A stretch of DNA of 64,000 nucleotides from Lactobacillus sp. ESL0785 (GCF_029395455.1 NZ_CP113916.1:1054001-1118000), one strand, 5' to 3'; shown: positions 18,093-26,874, counted from the first letter of the stretch. Numbers and translations are program-made. Notes: generated by a model not told the origin, from the sequence alone.

Positions 18093-18930
18093 GATTTCTC
18101 CTCGTTAACTTCACAACCTGCTCCATTAGTGACTCAACAGTTAATGGTCCTACCCCGCCGGGAACTGGTGTAATATAACTGGCCTGTGGTGCTACTTCTG
18201 CAAAGTCAACGTCACCGACAATTTTGCCAGCTATTCGATTAATGCCAACATCTACAATAACTGCACCGGGTTTAATCATATTAGCAGTTACTAGACCTGC
18301 TTGTCCCGCCGCTGAAACCAAAATATCCGCTCTCTTAGTATATTCTGAAAGGTTCTGCGTCTTCAAGTGCAAAATCGAAACCGTCGCATCCTGCTCAAGC
18401 ATTAAAGCTGCTAGTGGTTTGCCAACAATGCTACTGCGACCAATAATTACCACGTTTTTTCCACGCAAGCCAATCTGATAATGCTGTAATAATGCCAAAA
18501 TACCATGGGCCGTTGCTGGTTCAACAAAATGATCGCCGCGCCACAAACGACCAACATTGCTTGGCGTTAAGCAATCAACATCTTTTTCAGGGTTAATATG
18601 ATCTAAGGCTTCACTTAAATTAATCTGTTCGGGAACCGGTAGTTGAATCATAATACCATTAACTTCCTCAGCGGCATTCAACTGATCAATTAAAGCTAGC
18701 AGATAAACCTGCTTTTCATCAACTGGTAATTGATATACCCGTTGTTCAATCCCAATAGCTTCAGCTCGTCTTTTTTTCGTTCGTAAATATATTTTACTAC
18801 TTGGATCATTACCAATATTAATTACGCAAAATAATGGTTTTATGTCCTGCTTTTTTAAATCTGCAACTTCTTTTTTAAGATTACATGCCCGCAAATTCGC
18901 TAACTGTTGCCCATCTAGAATTTGCCCCAT
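18082..18930 (-). CDS. folD: Bifunctional methylenetetrahydrofolate dehydrogenase/cyclohydrolase
   Basis: This 282-residue enzyme interconverts 5,10-methylene-THF and 10-formyl-THF with NADP. Conserved motifs are SKIYLRTKKRRAEAIGI (with the catalytic Lys region), QLPVPEQ, IGRSSIVGKPLA for dinucleotide binding and TPVPGGVGPLTVESL near the C-terminus. It supplies the 10-formyl-THF that Fmt (also in this window) uses. It begins a unit behind a terminator downstream of nusB. Confidence 0.96.
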   Translation of the reverse strand: MGQILDGQQLANLRACNLKKEVADLKKQDIKPLFCVINIGNDPSSKIYLRTKKRRAEAIGIEQRVYQLPVDEKQVYLLALIDQLNAAEEVNGIMIQLPVPEQINLSEALDHINPEKDVDCLTPSNVGRLWRGDHFVEPATAHGILALLQHYQIGLRGKNVVIIGRSSIVGKPLAALMLEQDATVSILHLKTQNLSEYTKRADILVSAAGQAGLVTANMIKPGAVIVDVGINRIAGKIVGDVDFAEVAPQASYITPVPGGVGPLTVESLMEQVVKLTRRNHGR

Positions 18931-18949
18931 AAATTTTATTTTCCTTTTC

Positions 18950-18981
18950 TATAAAAATAGCCGGCTTCACAGCCGACTATT
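18950..18981 (-). terminator. Terminator between nusB and folD
   Basis: On the minus strand TAGTCGGC and GCCGGCTA (one G-T pair) enclose TGTGAA and are followed by TTTTTAT. It lies 3 nt beyond the nusB stop, which separates efp-asp23-nusB from folD and its followers. Confidence 0.8.
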
Positions 18982-18983
18982 AG

Positions 18984-19382
18984 TTATTTTTCAACAAAAT
19001 TTGCCAAAACACCATTAATAAATGGTTTTGTCTTCGGATCAGCAAATTCGTCACACAAATTTAAAGCCTCATTTACTGCTGCCTTAGGCTCAATTTCATC
19101 ACTATACTTAATTTCGTATAAGGCAACTTCCAAAATTGCAAGGGTAATCTGATTAATCCGATTAATCCGCCAATTCTTCTTCAAATGACTGGCAAGTTCG
19201 CCCTTCAATTCATCGCGTTTAGCAATTATGCCCGTAATTAGAGTTTTCGAATAAGCAGAAAGTTCTTTTAAATCAAGTGCTACAACAGTTTTGGCTTCAA
19301 CATCTGCAGGTTCTAATTTAACATCTTGATTAGCTAAATAAACCGCCTGCATCGCAACTCTACGACTCTCGTGTTGATTCAT
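18984..19382 (-). CDS. nusB: Transcription antitermination protein NusB
   Basis: NusB forms the boxA-binding complex with NusE (S10) for rRNA antitermination. The core MNQHESRRVAMQAVYLANQD, NRINQITLAILEVALYEI and AVNEALNLCDEFADPKTKPFINGVL motifs are clear; about 132 residues is normal. The open frame extends to 19445, but that part is shadow of asp23. I start at ATG 19382, with the ATG five codons upstream (19397) as an alternative. The start lies inside the end of asp23, overlapping by 23 nt. Confidence 0.93.
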   Translation of the reverse strand: MNQHESRRVAMQAVYLANQDVKLEPADVEAKTVVALDLKELSAYSKTLITGIIAKRDELKGELASHLKKNWRINRINQITLAILEVALYEIKYSDEIEPKAAVNEALNLCDEFADPKTKPFINGVLANFVEK

Positions 19383-19818
19383 TTTTACTCTTTTCATCAA
19401 TGTCAGAAAACAATTTTGCCGTCTGACTGTCTTCCTTATCTTCATCCTCTGGGAAAACTAAACCGGTTACGTGAACATTAATTTCTTTAAAGGTTAAATC
19501 AGTCATTTGCTCAACTTGCTCTTGCAAGTCTTTTTGCAAATTCATTGCAATTTTAGGTACATAACTACCTGCTTCAACACTGATATAAACATCAGCAATT
19601 AGATTATGGTCTTCATCAAGTCTAACTGTGACACCTTTACTGCGATCCTCACGTCCTAGAACTCGGTTAATTCCAGATCTGACACTGCCGCGCATTTCGG
19701 CAACACCGTCAACTTTTTCGGCAGCAATGCCCATGATAACTTCAAGAACACTAGGATCAATTTCGATTTCTTCACCGTTATTTTTATCATCTAAGACAAT
19801 TTTTGAACTATCTGCCAT
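19360..19818 (-). CDS. Asp23/Gls24 family envelope stress response protein
   Basis: This 152-residue Asp23-family protein (YqhY-like by context) has the core VLEVIMGIAAEKVDGVAEM and GVTVRLDEDHNLIADVYISV, then VPKIAMNLQKDLQEQVE and the INVHVTGLVFPEDE end. In Bacillus the homologue lies near acc and nusB genes, and here it sits between efp and nusB. An acidic C-terminal tail of about 25 residues follows the domain. It starts 18 bp after efp. Its exact role is unresolved; a link to membrane lipid or envelope homeostasis is known for the family. Confidence 0.9.
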   Translation of the reverse strand: MADSSKIVLDDKNNGEEIEIDPSVLEVIMGIAAEKVDGVAEMRGSVRSGINRVLGREDRSKGVTVRLDEDHNLIADVYISVEAGSYVPKIAMNLQKDLQEQVEQMTDLTFKEINVHVTGLVFPEDEDKEDSQTAKLFSDIDEKSKNESTRES

Positions 19819-19836
19819 TTTATTTACCTCGAAAAA

Positions 19837-20406
19837 CTACTTATTTGCGCGAGATACGTATGTACCGTCGACCGTATTAATAGTTAAGACGTCGCCTTCA
19901 TTAATAAAGAACGGAACGTTAACTACCAAGCCTGTTTCCATCGTTGCTGGCTTACCACCACCAGAAGATGTATCGCCCTTAATATTTGGCTCAGTTTTAG
20001 CAACTGCCAAATCAACAGTATTCGGCAATTGTACTCCCAAAGTCCGACCTTCATGCATGATTACACTAACATCCATATTTTCTTTTAAATAGTTAGCTTC
20101 ATCTTTAATTTGCTCATTAGGAATTGCTAATTGATCATAGGTCGTTGTGTCCATGAATACATAACTTGAACCATCATTATACAAATATTGCATTCCTTTG
20201 GTTTCAATTTCTGCAGTTTCTACCTTAGCAGTTGAACGGAAAGTATTTTCCTGAACTGCACCTGTAGTCAAGCTCTTAAGCTTTGAGCGAACAAAAGCAC
20301 TACCCTTACCTGGCTTTACGTGTTGGAATTCAACAATCCGCCATAAATCATTATTAAATTGAATAGTCAGGCCGTTCTTAAATTCGTTAACTGAAATCAT
20401 TGTCAT
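19837..20406 (-). CDS. efp: Translation elongation factor P
   Basis: EF-P relieves ribosome stalling at polyproline. The 189-residue protein has the KOW-like N-domain with the tip loop [11 protein letters not shown], whose lysine is the site of post-translational modification in relatives. Two OB domains follow, ending at [20 protein letters not shown]. Family proteins usually begin MISVNEF, which corresponds to ATG 20400 here and puts the tip lysine at residue 32. However, the GAGG ribosome-binding site is 8 nt from ATG 20406, so I kept the two-codon-longer start. It is the first gene of efp-asp23-nusB. Confidence 0.96.
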   Translation of the reverse strand: MTMISVNEFKNGLTIQFNNDLWRIVEFQHVKPGKGSAFVRSKLKSLTTGAVQENTFRSTAKVETAEIETKGMQYLYNDGSSYVFMDTTTYDQLAIPNEQIKDEANYLKENMDVSVIMHEGRTLGVQLPNTVDLAVAKTEPNIKGDTSSGGGKPATMETGLVVNVPFFINEGDVLTINTVDGTYVSRANK

Positions 20407-20477
20407 CTTGAGTACCTCATCTCCATAATCTATCTTACCAATTTAGGCATAATTTTACTATTAAAAATATTCAAATT

Positions 20478-21587
20478 TTACAAAGAAATTAATTCGTCTT
20501 TAGGCAAGGTGGACAAAGTTTCCGGCGTTTGATCGTGAACTAAAATGTCGTCTTCAATTCTAACGCCACCCTTACCCGGTAAATATATTCCCGGTTCAAC
20601 TGTATGCACCATATTATTTACCAATTCTTGCTTACCAAATGGTAAAGCTGGCTGGCATAATTCATGAATTTCTAAACCAATTCCATGACCAATCCCGTGG
20701 CCGAAATATTGACCATAGCCTTGCTCTTGAATGTAATCTCTAGCAGCACAATCAACATCCTTACCATGATTACCAGCAACTGCAGCGGCAATTCCACGTC
20801 GTTGTGCTTCATGCACAATGTTGTAAATCTGATGCATTTCATGATCAACTTTGCCAACAGACACAGTTCGAGTGATGTCAGCAGCATAACCATGATAAAA
20901 AGCACCAAAGTCAATTACCACCATGTCGCCGTCTTCAATCATCTTGTTACTGGCAACACCATGTGCCCATGCAGAGCGGACGCCTGAGGCAATAATTGTA
21001 TCAAAACTCGGGCCTTCACCGCCATTAACTTTAAACAAATAATCAAGCTTAGCACCAATATTACGTTCGATTGCTCCCGGTTGAATTAACGGTAAAATGC
21101 CATTAAAGCTATCCATAGAGATACTGATTGCCTGCTTTAGAGCAGCCAGCTCCAATTCATCTTTAACATTACGTACCCGTTCAACCAATTCTTCAGTTAA
21201 GGAAAATTCAATCTCTGGATTTAATTTTTGTAAATTAGCAAATTCAACTGCCGAAATAAACTCACCTTCAACCAATACTTTCTTGAGGTTAGCTTGCTTT
21301 AATTGCTTACTGATCTCAGCGTCTTGATTACCATGCTTCATAATTACGGTCAGTTCACCAGGAGCCTGTGCCTTAATTTGATCAGCAAAACGGGAATCAG
21401 ACAATAAAATTCTGTCTCCTGCAGCTGTTAAAATTAATTGTGCTTCTTCACCAGTAAAGTTCGTTAAATAGCGGTAGTTAGCTTGATTAAAAATAAGTAG
21501 ACCGTCGGCTCCTTGCTCTTTAATCAATTTAGTAACCACGGTAATCCGCCTATTTAAAAGTGTCAGCAGTTGATCTTGTTCGTTCAT
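20478..21587 (-). CDS. Xaa-Pro aminopeptidase (M24 family, PepP/PepQ-like)
   Basis: This 369-residue pita-bread metallopeptidase cleaves N-terminal residues before proline. An N-terminal creatinase domain (FNQANYRYLTNFTGEEAQL) precedes the catalytic domain, with metal ligands in VVIDFGAFYHGYAADITRT, GHGIGHGIGLEIHE, HTVEPGIYLPG and GGVRIEDD. All five ligands appear present. The gene is upstream of efp in the same direction, the usual pepP/ypdF-efp pairing, with a 70-bp gap that may hold the efp promoter. Confidence 0.93.
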   Translation of the reverse strand: MNEQDQLLTLLNRRITVVTKLIKEQGADGLLIFNQANYRYLTNFTGEEAQLILTAAGDRILLSDSRFADQIKAQAPGELTVIMKHGNQDAEISKQLKQANLKKVLVEGEFISAVEFANLQKLNPEIEFSLTEELVERVRNVKDELELAALKQAISISMDSFNGILPLIQPGAIERNIGAKLDYLFKVNGGEGPSFDTIIASGVRSAWAHGVASNKMIEDGDMVVIDFGAFYHGYAADITRTVSVGKVDHEMHQIYNIVHEAQRRGIAAAVAGNHGKDVDCAARDYIQEQGYGQYFGHGIGHGIGLEIHELCQPALPFGKQELVNNMVHTVEPGIYLPGKGGVRIEDDILVHDQTPETLSTLPKDELISL

Positions 21588-21689
21588 TTTCGACCTCTTT
21601 CATGGTAAAATATTTAATCTTATTTTACCGCTAAAAGATATCATTGCCTACATATTTAAATATTAATATAGAATAAAATTAAAAAAGCA

Positions 21690-21724
21690 TAAAAAAGACG
21701 AGAAGCATGTGCTTTTCGTCTTCA
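21690..21724 (-). terminator. Terminator of rplU-rpmA operon
   Basis: The arms AAGACGAGAAGC and GCTTTTCGTCTT (one mismatch) with a 4-nt loop are followed by T residues on the minus strand, 12 nt beyond the rpmA stop. Confidence 0.88.
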
Positions 21725-21735
21725 TAAGAACTAAA

Positions 21736-22029
21736 TTACTTAGCTTCTTCTTCGACTGGAATAACAGAAACTTGTTTTCTGTACTTGTCCAGACGTTCAA
21801 ACTTAACTACTCCGTTAACTAATGCAAACAAAGTATCGTCTCCACCTTGACCAACATTCTTGCCTGGGTGAATGTGTGTACCACGTTGACGGTAAATAAT
21901 TGAACCTGCGTGAATAGTTTGACCATCAGCAGCCTTAGCGCCTAAACGACGACCAGCTGAGTCACGACCGTTAGCAGTAGAACCTCCACCCTTGTGGTGG
22001 GCAAATAATTTAAGACCTAAAATATTCAT
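21736..22029 (-). CDS. rpmA: 50S ribosomal protein L27 with Firmicute N-terminal extension
   Basis: This 97-residue bL27 starts [18 protein letters not shown]. The first nine to ten residues match the Firmicute-type leader that the cysteine protease Prp removes after the FA step. The mature protein then starts at the HHKGGGS segment that reaches the peptidyl transferase centre. The body ([33 protein letters not shown]) is standard. Only 17 bp separate it from rplU, so the prp gene usually found between them is not at this locus. Confidence 0.97.
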   Translation of the reverse strand: MNILGLKLFAHHKGGGSTANGRDSAGRRLGAKAADGQTIHAGSIIYRQRGTHIHPGKNVGQGGDDTLFALVNGVVKFERLDKYRKQVSVIPVEEEAK

Positions 22030-22046
22030 ATCATTTCACCTCTGAA

Positions 22047-22358
22047 TTAAGCTTCAATCTTTTCAACTGTAACCTTAGTATAAGGTTGACGGTGACCATA
22101 CTTTGAATGTGAGTGCTTCTTAGGCTTGTACTTGAAAGTTACAACTTTCTTTTCCTTACCTTGCTTTTCAACTTTAGCAGTTACTTTAGCACCCTTAACC
22201 AATGGGTTACCGATTTTAACATCTTTACCATCAGAAACAAGAATGACTTCATCAAAGGTAACTTCTTTGCCTTCTTCTACATCAAGCTTTTCTACAAAAA
22301 CAGCGTCGCCTTCAGCAACTTTATATTGCTTACCACCGGTTTTAATAATTGCGTACAT
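22047..22358 (-). CDS. rplU: 50S ribosomal protein L21
   Basis: This 103-residue bL21 begins [18 protein letters not shown], has [19 protein letters not shown] in the middle and ends [20 protein letters not shown], all family-typical. It is the first gene of the rplU-rpmA operon. GGAGG lies 7 nt before ATG and overlaps the end of a structured leader that probably regulates it. Confidence 0.97.
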   Translation of the reverse strand: MYAIIKTGGKQYKVAEGDAVFVEKLDVEEGKEVTFDEVILVSDGKDVKIGNPLVKGAKVTAKVEKQGKEKKVVTFKYKPKKHSHSKYGHRQPYTKVTVEKIEA

Positions 22359-22467
22359 TACTGCACCTCCAAAAAATACTTAGACTCGCCAATCGGGGTG
22401 CCTTTTTCAAAGTCTTCTAACTCCCGAAATGTGCGGTTGCAGATGTGGAGGTCTCCACAAATACAAC
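22359..22467 (-). ncRNA. Probable L21 leader (ribosomal protein autoregulatory RNA)
   Basis: Between the promoter and rplU the transcript has a roughly 109-nt leader. Its first stem is TGTGGAGAC/CTCCACA. A central element follows with AACCGCACATTTCGGG and the segment GGCACCCCGATTGGCGAGTC, and the end runs into the GGAGG of rplU. Position and layout match the known L21 leader class of Firmicutes. I have not compared it with a covariance model, so the class is inferred. Confidence 0.6.
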
Positions 22468-22473
22468 TACTTT

Positions 22474-22502
22474 ATAATACTACCCTTAAGCATAATTGGC
22501 AA
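22474..22502 (-). promoter_or_regulatory. Sigma-A promoter of rplU-rpmA
   Basis: On the minus strand TTGCCA (22497-22502) and TATTAT (22474-22479) are separated by exactly 17 nt, about 7 nt before the expected start of the leader RNA. Confidence 0.7.
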
Positions 22503-22600
22503 TAAAAAATTATTGGCTTAACATTCACTATCAAATAAGCGTGTTTTTTTAATTACTATTTGCAATTGTGCTGCTTTAACTTAATTTACATAGTTACACA

Positions 22601-22644
22601 CATAATTCTTAATGCCCTTTACACAAGGCACTTAAAGAATTATG
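22601..22644. repeat. Imperfect inverted repeat upstream of the SLAP gene
   Basis: CATAATTCTT (22601-22610) and AAGAATTATG (22635-22644) are perfectly complementary, and an inner TGCC/GGCA (22613-22616, 22627-22630) extends the stem. No T-run follows, so it is not an obvious terminator. It lies 43 nt before the start of the first SLAP gene. It could be an operator or a 5' UTR hairpin. Confidence 0.6.
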
Positions 22645-22686
22645 ATGAATGCAAATTTATTATTAATAATTTTAATAAGGAAAAAA

Positions 22687-23658
22687 ATGCAAGAAAAAAA
22701 GACTAAGAATTTACTTAAACTTGCCGCTTCAGTCAGCTTGTTCACATTTGGCAGTATTATCTTTTCAAGTCAATTGGTGCACGCTGACAACACTAGCCAA
22801 GAACCTGAAATAATCGACTACGATAAATTCACGCCACTAGCATTGCCGGCAGGACAAGAGGAAGTTATCCCAACTAACACAGTATTAACTAAAAATTCTG
22901 AGACCGCTAAACTGAGTCTAGCTAATTGGCAAGACATGCCTGATGGCACTACTTTTGTTTGGGGTAGTAAACCAGCAACTATTATCAATGGCTTAGCTAC
23001 TGGCAGCGTTAACGTGACTTTACCAGATGGTACTTTTAAGTATACTTTGGTCAGAGTTAGAATTGCTGGGCAAAAACAGATCAAACTTAAACATGCTACC
23101 TATTTATTTAATGCTACTGGTAAACAGCTAAACAGCACAATTTTAGCAGCGGGTTCAATTGTCAATATTAACGGTACTAAAGACATTAAAGGCCATACTT
23201 TTTACCAGTTAAATAATCAATATTACCTACCACTAAAAACCTTTAAAGTTAAGCCTAAAGACCAACTTAAGGCTGCTAAGGGCACCAAACGCATCATGCA
23301 CAGTACCTACCTATATGATGCTAAAAGTCATCGAGCAAACGGTTTGCTGCTAAAGGCTGGTTCATACGTCAAAATTCAAAAAATCAAGGGAACTTTTGGA
23401 CAGCAAGCAAATATTCATTATGCTGGCGGTCGCTATTTTTACCTAATTGATAATAATTTTTATGTTCCACAAAGCAACATTAGTGGACGCGGAATTGAAT
23501 GGTCAGATCATGCCGCCACCCTGTATAACACTAAGGGTAAAAAAATCGGTAAAATACCAGCACACACACCATATAACACCTACGGTGATCCAATTAAGCT
23601 CAATGGTAAAGCCTACTACATTATCGGCAAAGGTAAAATGATTTCAGTGAAGTTTTAA
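22687..23658 (+). CDS. Secreted SLAP-domain cell-surface protein
   Basis: This is a roughly 323-residue exported protein. Residues 1-33 form a signal peptide (basic MQEKKTKN, hydrophobic core, cleavage near VHA-DN). From about residue 125 three repeated SLAP-type motifs follow, each with the AxYLYxxxGK...LxAGSxV pattern and a YYxxxxxxxYxP end (motifs begin KLKHATYLFN, KRIMHSTYLYD and WSDHAATLYN). SLAP domains bind cell-wall polymers non-covalently in lactobacilli. The N-terminal ~90 residues (EPEIIDYDKF...) have no recognised fold. The frame opens at 22642, but AAGG 6 nt before ATG 22687 and the signal peptide decide the start. It is followed 14 bp later by another SLAP-like gene. Confidence 0.82.
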   Translation: MQEKKTKNLLKLAASVSLFTFGSIIFSSQLVHADNTSQEPEIIDYDKFTPLALPAGQEEVIPTNTVLTKNSETAKLSLANWQDMPDGTTFVWGSKPATIINGLATGSVNVTLPDGTFKYTLVRVRIAGQKQIKLKHATYLFNATGKQLNSTILAAGSIVNINGTKDIKGHTFYQLNNQYYLPLKTFKVKPKDQLKAAKGTKRIMHSTYLYDAKSHRANGLLLKAGSYVKIQKIKGTFGQQANIHYAGGRYFYLIDNNFYVPQSNISGRGIEWSDHAATLYNTKGKKIGKIPAHTPYNTYGDPIKLNGKAYYIIGKGKMISVKF

Positions 23659-23672
23659 TAATGAGGCAAATA

Positions 23673-25118
23673 ATGAAATTAACTAAAAAATTAAACATTC
23701 TGCTAGCTGTCATGCTGCTTGGTAGTCCCTGTTTAACCATGATACAATCACAAAAAGTACAGGCTGTTAAAAAAACACCCAAAAATACGCTTGAAATAAT
23801 CGATAGTCCTTTCATTTATCAGGCAAATGGCAAACGTTACCGTTATTATGACAGCATCCCTGGTGTTACTCTTGATATTAATACTGACAGAAAAGGTTAC
23901 GCTCATTTAGATTGTGACAGTGATGATAACGAATTTCACTATACTGGTCAAACTGCTTTAATTAAAGGTAAAAAATATTACCGCATTGCTAAAAATGCTT
24001 ATATTAATGCTAAGTATGTGATTGGCGTTAATGGTAAAAACCTGCAAAAAGGTAAATTAATGCTCAACCATAATTCTAATATTTATCATCAAAATGGCAA
24101 AAAAACAGGAAAAACTTTAACTAAAGATACGTTAGTCACCTATGCTGATAGAAGAAAGACGACCACGAAAATTCCTAAGTATTTTTATTATATTAGTAAT
24201 CAACAGTATGGTTATTTGCCTACTCACAAAATCCACGGTAAAGATTACTATGCTTTAGGCAATAATCAATATATTAATGCCAAAAATATTGGCAGAATCA
24301 ACGGCACAGTTGCCCACTATAATGGCATCACAACTGCCGTCGTGACAGCAAATACTACCACCCAATATATTTCAAATATCGGCACCAATCATCAACTTAA
24401 AAAGGGACAAAAAGTTAAAATTGACCGGACTGTTACTCCATGGGCAGAAGATTTTGATGGTTACATCTACCACTTGCATGATTATCCTGATGAATATCTT
24501 GATCAAAGTCTGCTTAAGTTAAGAAATGATCCCCCCATCGCTGATTATAATGAAATGGCCTATCGAACTTTCTCCTCGACTTCAAACGCGCCAATTAAGC
24601 TCTATTCTAATCTAGGCACCGAACTTTCTAAGCCACTAACACCACTAAAAGATGAAGCTGTCAGCGCCGATGGTCTATTTTATCTTTGGAACAATAAGAC
24701 TCAAAAAGCAGAATTATTCTATCATTTATTCCGGCAAAACAATGATGTAATTCCTGCTTCTGATCCCGAACGAATGACTTTTAGTAACAGTTTCGTTAAA
24801 GCAGATGCAATTAAATTCACCAACAACTACATTACTTTGAAACCACTAAATAGTCCGCAAGATGCTCAAGCTGATCAAGTAACTGCAACAACAGCTGACA
24901 AAAAAGAATTGGCTCAATTATTTATGGCTGGACAAAAAAACCTAAATGCTATCGCTATTGATGCTAGCCTGAAGAATAACTATGAAAATGCCTTGGGAAT
25001 AGCAGCAGTAACTTTAAGATCAACTTCTGTTAGCCGCGGTGAAGTCAAAGAAGTTATCTGGCTAGTAAAAACAACTAAAAAGCAACTTCAGTCATTATAT
25101 TTTGAAGATTGGAGTTAA
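23673..25118 (+). CDS. Secreted SLAP-like cell-surface protein
   Basis: The 481-residue protein has a signal peptide (MKLTKKLNILLAVMLLGS, cleavage near VQA-VK). Repeated tracts resembling SLAP motifs follow: KGKKYYRIAKNAYINAKYVI, HGKDYYALGNNQYINAKNI and similar, each ending with an aromatic-rich YY-Y pattern. The C-terminal ~150 residues (from about PLTPLKDEAV) differ and I do not recognise them. I chose ATG 23673 because GAGG lies 6 nt upstream; the ATG at 23661 has no such site. It is co-directional with, and 14 bp after, the previous SLAP gene, so the two are probably one operon ended by the terminator at 25143-25170. It is likely wall-bound; no LPxTG motif is present. Confidence 0.72.
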   Translation: MKLTKKLNILLAVMLLGSPCLTMIQSQKVQAVKKTPKNTLEIIDSPFIYQANGKRYRYYDSIPGVTLDINTDRKGYAHLDCDSDDNEFHYTGQTALIKGKKYYRIAKNAYINAKYVIGVNGKNLQKGKLMLNHNSNIYHQNGKKTGKTLTKDTLVTYADRRKTTTKIPKYFYYISNQQYGYLPTHKIHGKDYYALGNNQYINAKNIGRINGTVAHYNGITTAVVTANTTTQYISNIGTNHQLKKGQKVKIDRTVTPWAEDFDGYIYHLHDYPDEYLDQSLLKLRNDPPIADYNEMAYRTFSSTSNAPIKLYSNLGTELSKPLTPLKDEAVSADGLFYLWNNKTQKAELFYHLFRQNNDVIPASDPERMTFSNSFVKADAIKFTNNYITLKPLNSPQDAQADQVTATTADKKELAQLFMAGQKNLNAIAIDASLKNNYENALGIAAVTLRSTSVSRGEVKEVIWLVKTTKKQLQSLYFEDWS

Positions 25119-25142
25119 TATTTACCACTTTTGATACTACAT

Positions 25143-25170
25143 AAAAAGGAGCATTAAGCTCCTTTTTTGT
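25143..25170. terminator. Terminator between SLAP operon and BspA-like gene
   Basis: AAAGGAGC and GCTCCTTT flank a 5-nt loop, with A and T runs on both sides, so it can serve both convergent genes. Confidence 0.9.
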
Positions 25171-25198
25171 TTTATCTATTTATTTTTTATCCTTGCAT

Positions 25199-25861
25199 TT
25201 ACTTGCCTACATGAGCAACTGCACCAGTTTGTGTAGACTCAGGTTTATTATCTAAACCTGAGTTGGTTAACATCCCTCTTTTCTTAGCAGCCGGCACATG
25301 ACTAAGATCAAGCCTACTCAAGTCAAGTTGGGTTAACTTTTTATCACCATAAAACATATTGGTTACGTTTGCGACCTTGCTTGTATTAATCCCACTTAAA
25401 TCCAGTTTGTATAACTTATCATCATTGCTAAATAGCTCTGACATATTAACTACTTTACTTGTATCAACGAGGTTAAAATTATCAATTGTCTTTAAATTAT
25501 ACAAATAACTAAATTTTCCACCAGAATTAATTGCCAAGCTAACTGGTGTTGCAAAATTAATATGCTCTATCCAATTACTCCAAGGAATAAGACCACCTGT
25601 CTGACCTGTAAGTATCTTAGTCCCTAACTGCTTGCCGCGACTGCTAGCACTGATTGTCAAAGTTCTAGTAACAATATCATAGGACCAGTCACACTCACCA
25701 TCTTTTCCCGTCCACAAAGCAGAAAAAGTAGTATCCTCAGAGGAATTCACATTATCTGCATGAACTGTAACAATGTCAGTTGCCATGAGATTTATTCCCA
25801 ATAGCGTTGCCAACATTAACACGGTTATTTTATTTTTCTTTTTATCAATACATTTTTTCAT
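25199..25861 (-). CDS. Short secreted BspA-type leucine-rich repeat protein, probably truncated
   Basis: This 220-residue protein has a signal peptide (KKNKITVLMLATLLGINLMA... cleaved near VHA-DN). A domain starting WTGKDGECDWSYDIVTRTLT is the usual opening of lactobacillar DUF285/BspA adhesins. Only two or three BspA LRR units follow (LYKLDLSGINTSKVANVTNMF; LTQLDLSRLDLSHV). It ends soon after without SLAP, LPxTG or mucin-binding modules, whereas family members are usually several hundred residues longer and anchored. It is probably a truncated adhesin, or a secreted form. ATG 25861 has GAGG 9 nt upstream; the frame's TTG at 25876 overlaps that site. Confidence 0.7.
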   Translation of the reverse strand: MKKCIDKKKNKITVLMLATLLGINLMATDIVTVHADNVNSSEDTTFSALWTGKDGECDWSYDIVTRTLTISASSRGKQLGTKILTGQTGGLIPWSNWIEHINFATPVSLAINSGGKFSYLYNLKTIDNFNLVDTSKVVNMSELFSNDDKLYKLDLSGINTSKVANVTNMFYGDKKLTQLDLSRLDLSHVPAAKKRGMLTNSGLDNKPESTQTGAVAHVGK

Positions 25862-25993
25862 TTTGTAATACCTCAAATTTGGCTTAATTATGTTAATTAT
25901 AAACTAAAACAATTTTGTTTTTACAATTAAAAGCAAATTTTATTAATATCATTACTTTCATTAGCAATGCTACTGCAACCTTCATTAGTTACT

Positions 25994-26020
25994 TAAAAAG
26001 ACGAGATTAACATCCCGTCC
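25994..26020 (-). terminator. Terminator of the YitT-like gene
   Basis: On the minus strand GACGGGA and TCTCGTC (one G-U pair) enclose a TGTTAA loop and are followed by TTTTT, 15 nt beyond the stop. Confidence 0.7.
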
Positions 26021-26034
26021 TTCATTTTATTATT

Positions 26035-26874
26035 TTATATTTGCCACTTACCGCCATGAACTTTGGCTACACTTTCCGTCACAATAAAAGCTTCGCTATC
26101 AATTGCACGCACTTTAGCAACCAGCTGACCGTATTCGTTTGTATCAACCACGATTACTAGCTGTTGCTTATCCTCATCACTATAGCCGCCAACGACATTA
26201 TAGACGGTTAATCCTTCATAATCGCCCTGCAGCATTTGCTTAATTACGTTCAACTTATCATTACTCATGATGCGAACCTGATACTTTTTGTCAAAGCCCA
26301 TCTCGGTGTAACGCATCGTAATTGTCGTCACTATCTGTGAGAACGCTGCTAGTAAAAATGCTTCCATACCAGCGACAAAAATGTTTAACACAATAATTGC
26401 CATATCTAACATTAACAAAGTTAATGCTGGCTCCAGATAAAAATATTTTTTAAAAATTAATGGTGGAATCGTTGTCCCGCCAGCCGATGCATTAATGCGG
26501 TACAACATCGACACACCAATCCCCATCAAGACGCCGCCATAGACAACTGCTAACAAGTTATTGCTGGTTAATTTAAAGCTGGGAGTAATCGCCATTAATA
26601 GTGGCAATAATATACTACCTAAAGCAACTTTTTTTAATGTTTCTTTACCTAAAAAAACAGCTGCCAACACTAATAGCAGTGTGTTAATACTAAACACCGT
26701 CACTGACCGATTAATTCCCCAGACAGCATCAACTAAAATTGCAATTCCTGTTGAGCCACCAGCTGCAATATTAATCGGCGCGTAAAAGAAGTTAATTGCA
26801 ATCGTAATTATTTCTAAGCCTGCTAGGAAAAATAACCAATATTGCCATGTATGTTTCTGTTTATCTGTTACCAT
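26035..26874 (-). CDS. YitT family membrane protein (DUF161/DUF2179)
   Basis: This 279-residue integral membrane protein has about five hydrophobic spans in residues 10-190. They contain the family motifs PINIAAGGSTGIAILVD and YRINASAGGTTIPPL. A cytoplasmic DUF2179 domain follows (YQVRIMSNDKLNVIKQML; GGYSDEDKQQLVIVVD; DSEAFIVTESVAKVHG). The family is widespread in Firmicutes and its transport function, if any, is not established. It stands alone with its own terminator. Confidence 0.9.
   Translation of the reverse strand: MVTDKQKHTWQYWLFFLAGLEIITIAINFFYAPINIAAGGSTGIAILVDAVWGINRSVTVFSINTLLLVLAAVFLGKETLKKVALGSILLPLLMAITPSFKLTSNNLLAVVYGGVLMGIGVSMLYRINASAGGTTIPPLIFKKYFYLEPALTLLMLDMAIIVLNIFVAGMEAFLLAAFSQIVTTITMRYTEMGFDKKYQVRIMSNDKLNVIKQMLQGDYEGLTVYNVVGGYSDEDKQQLVIVVDTNEYGQLVAKVRAIDSEAFIVTESVAKVHGGKWQI

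Noticed and set aside
19628-20092. 154-codon plus-strand ORF across asp23 and efp
   Set aside because: It is antisense to two conserved genes, with no initiation signal.
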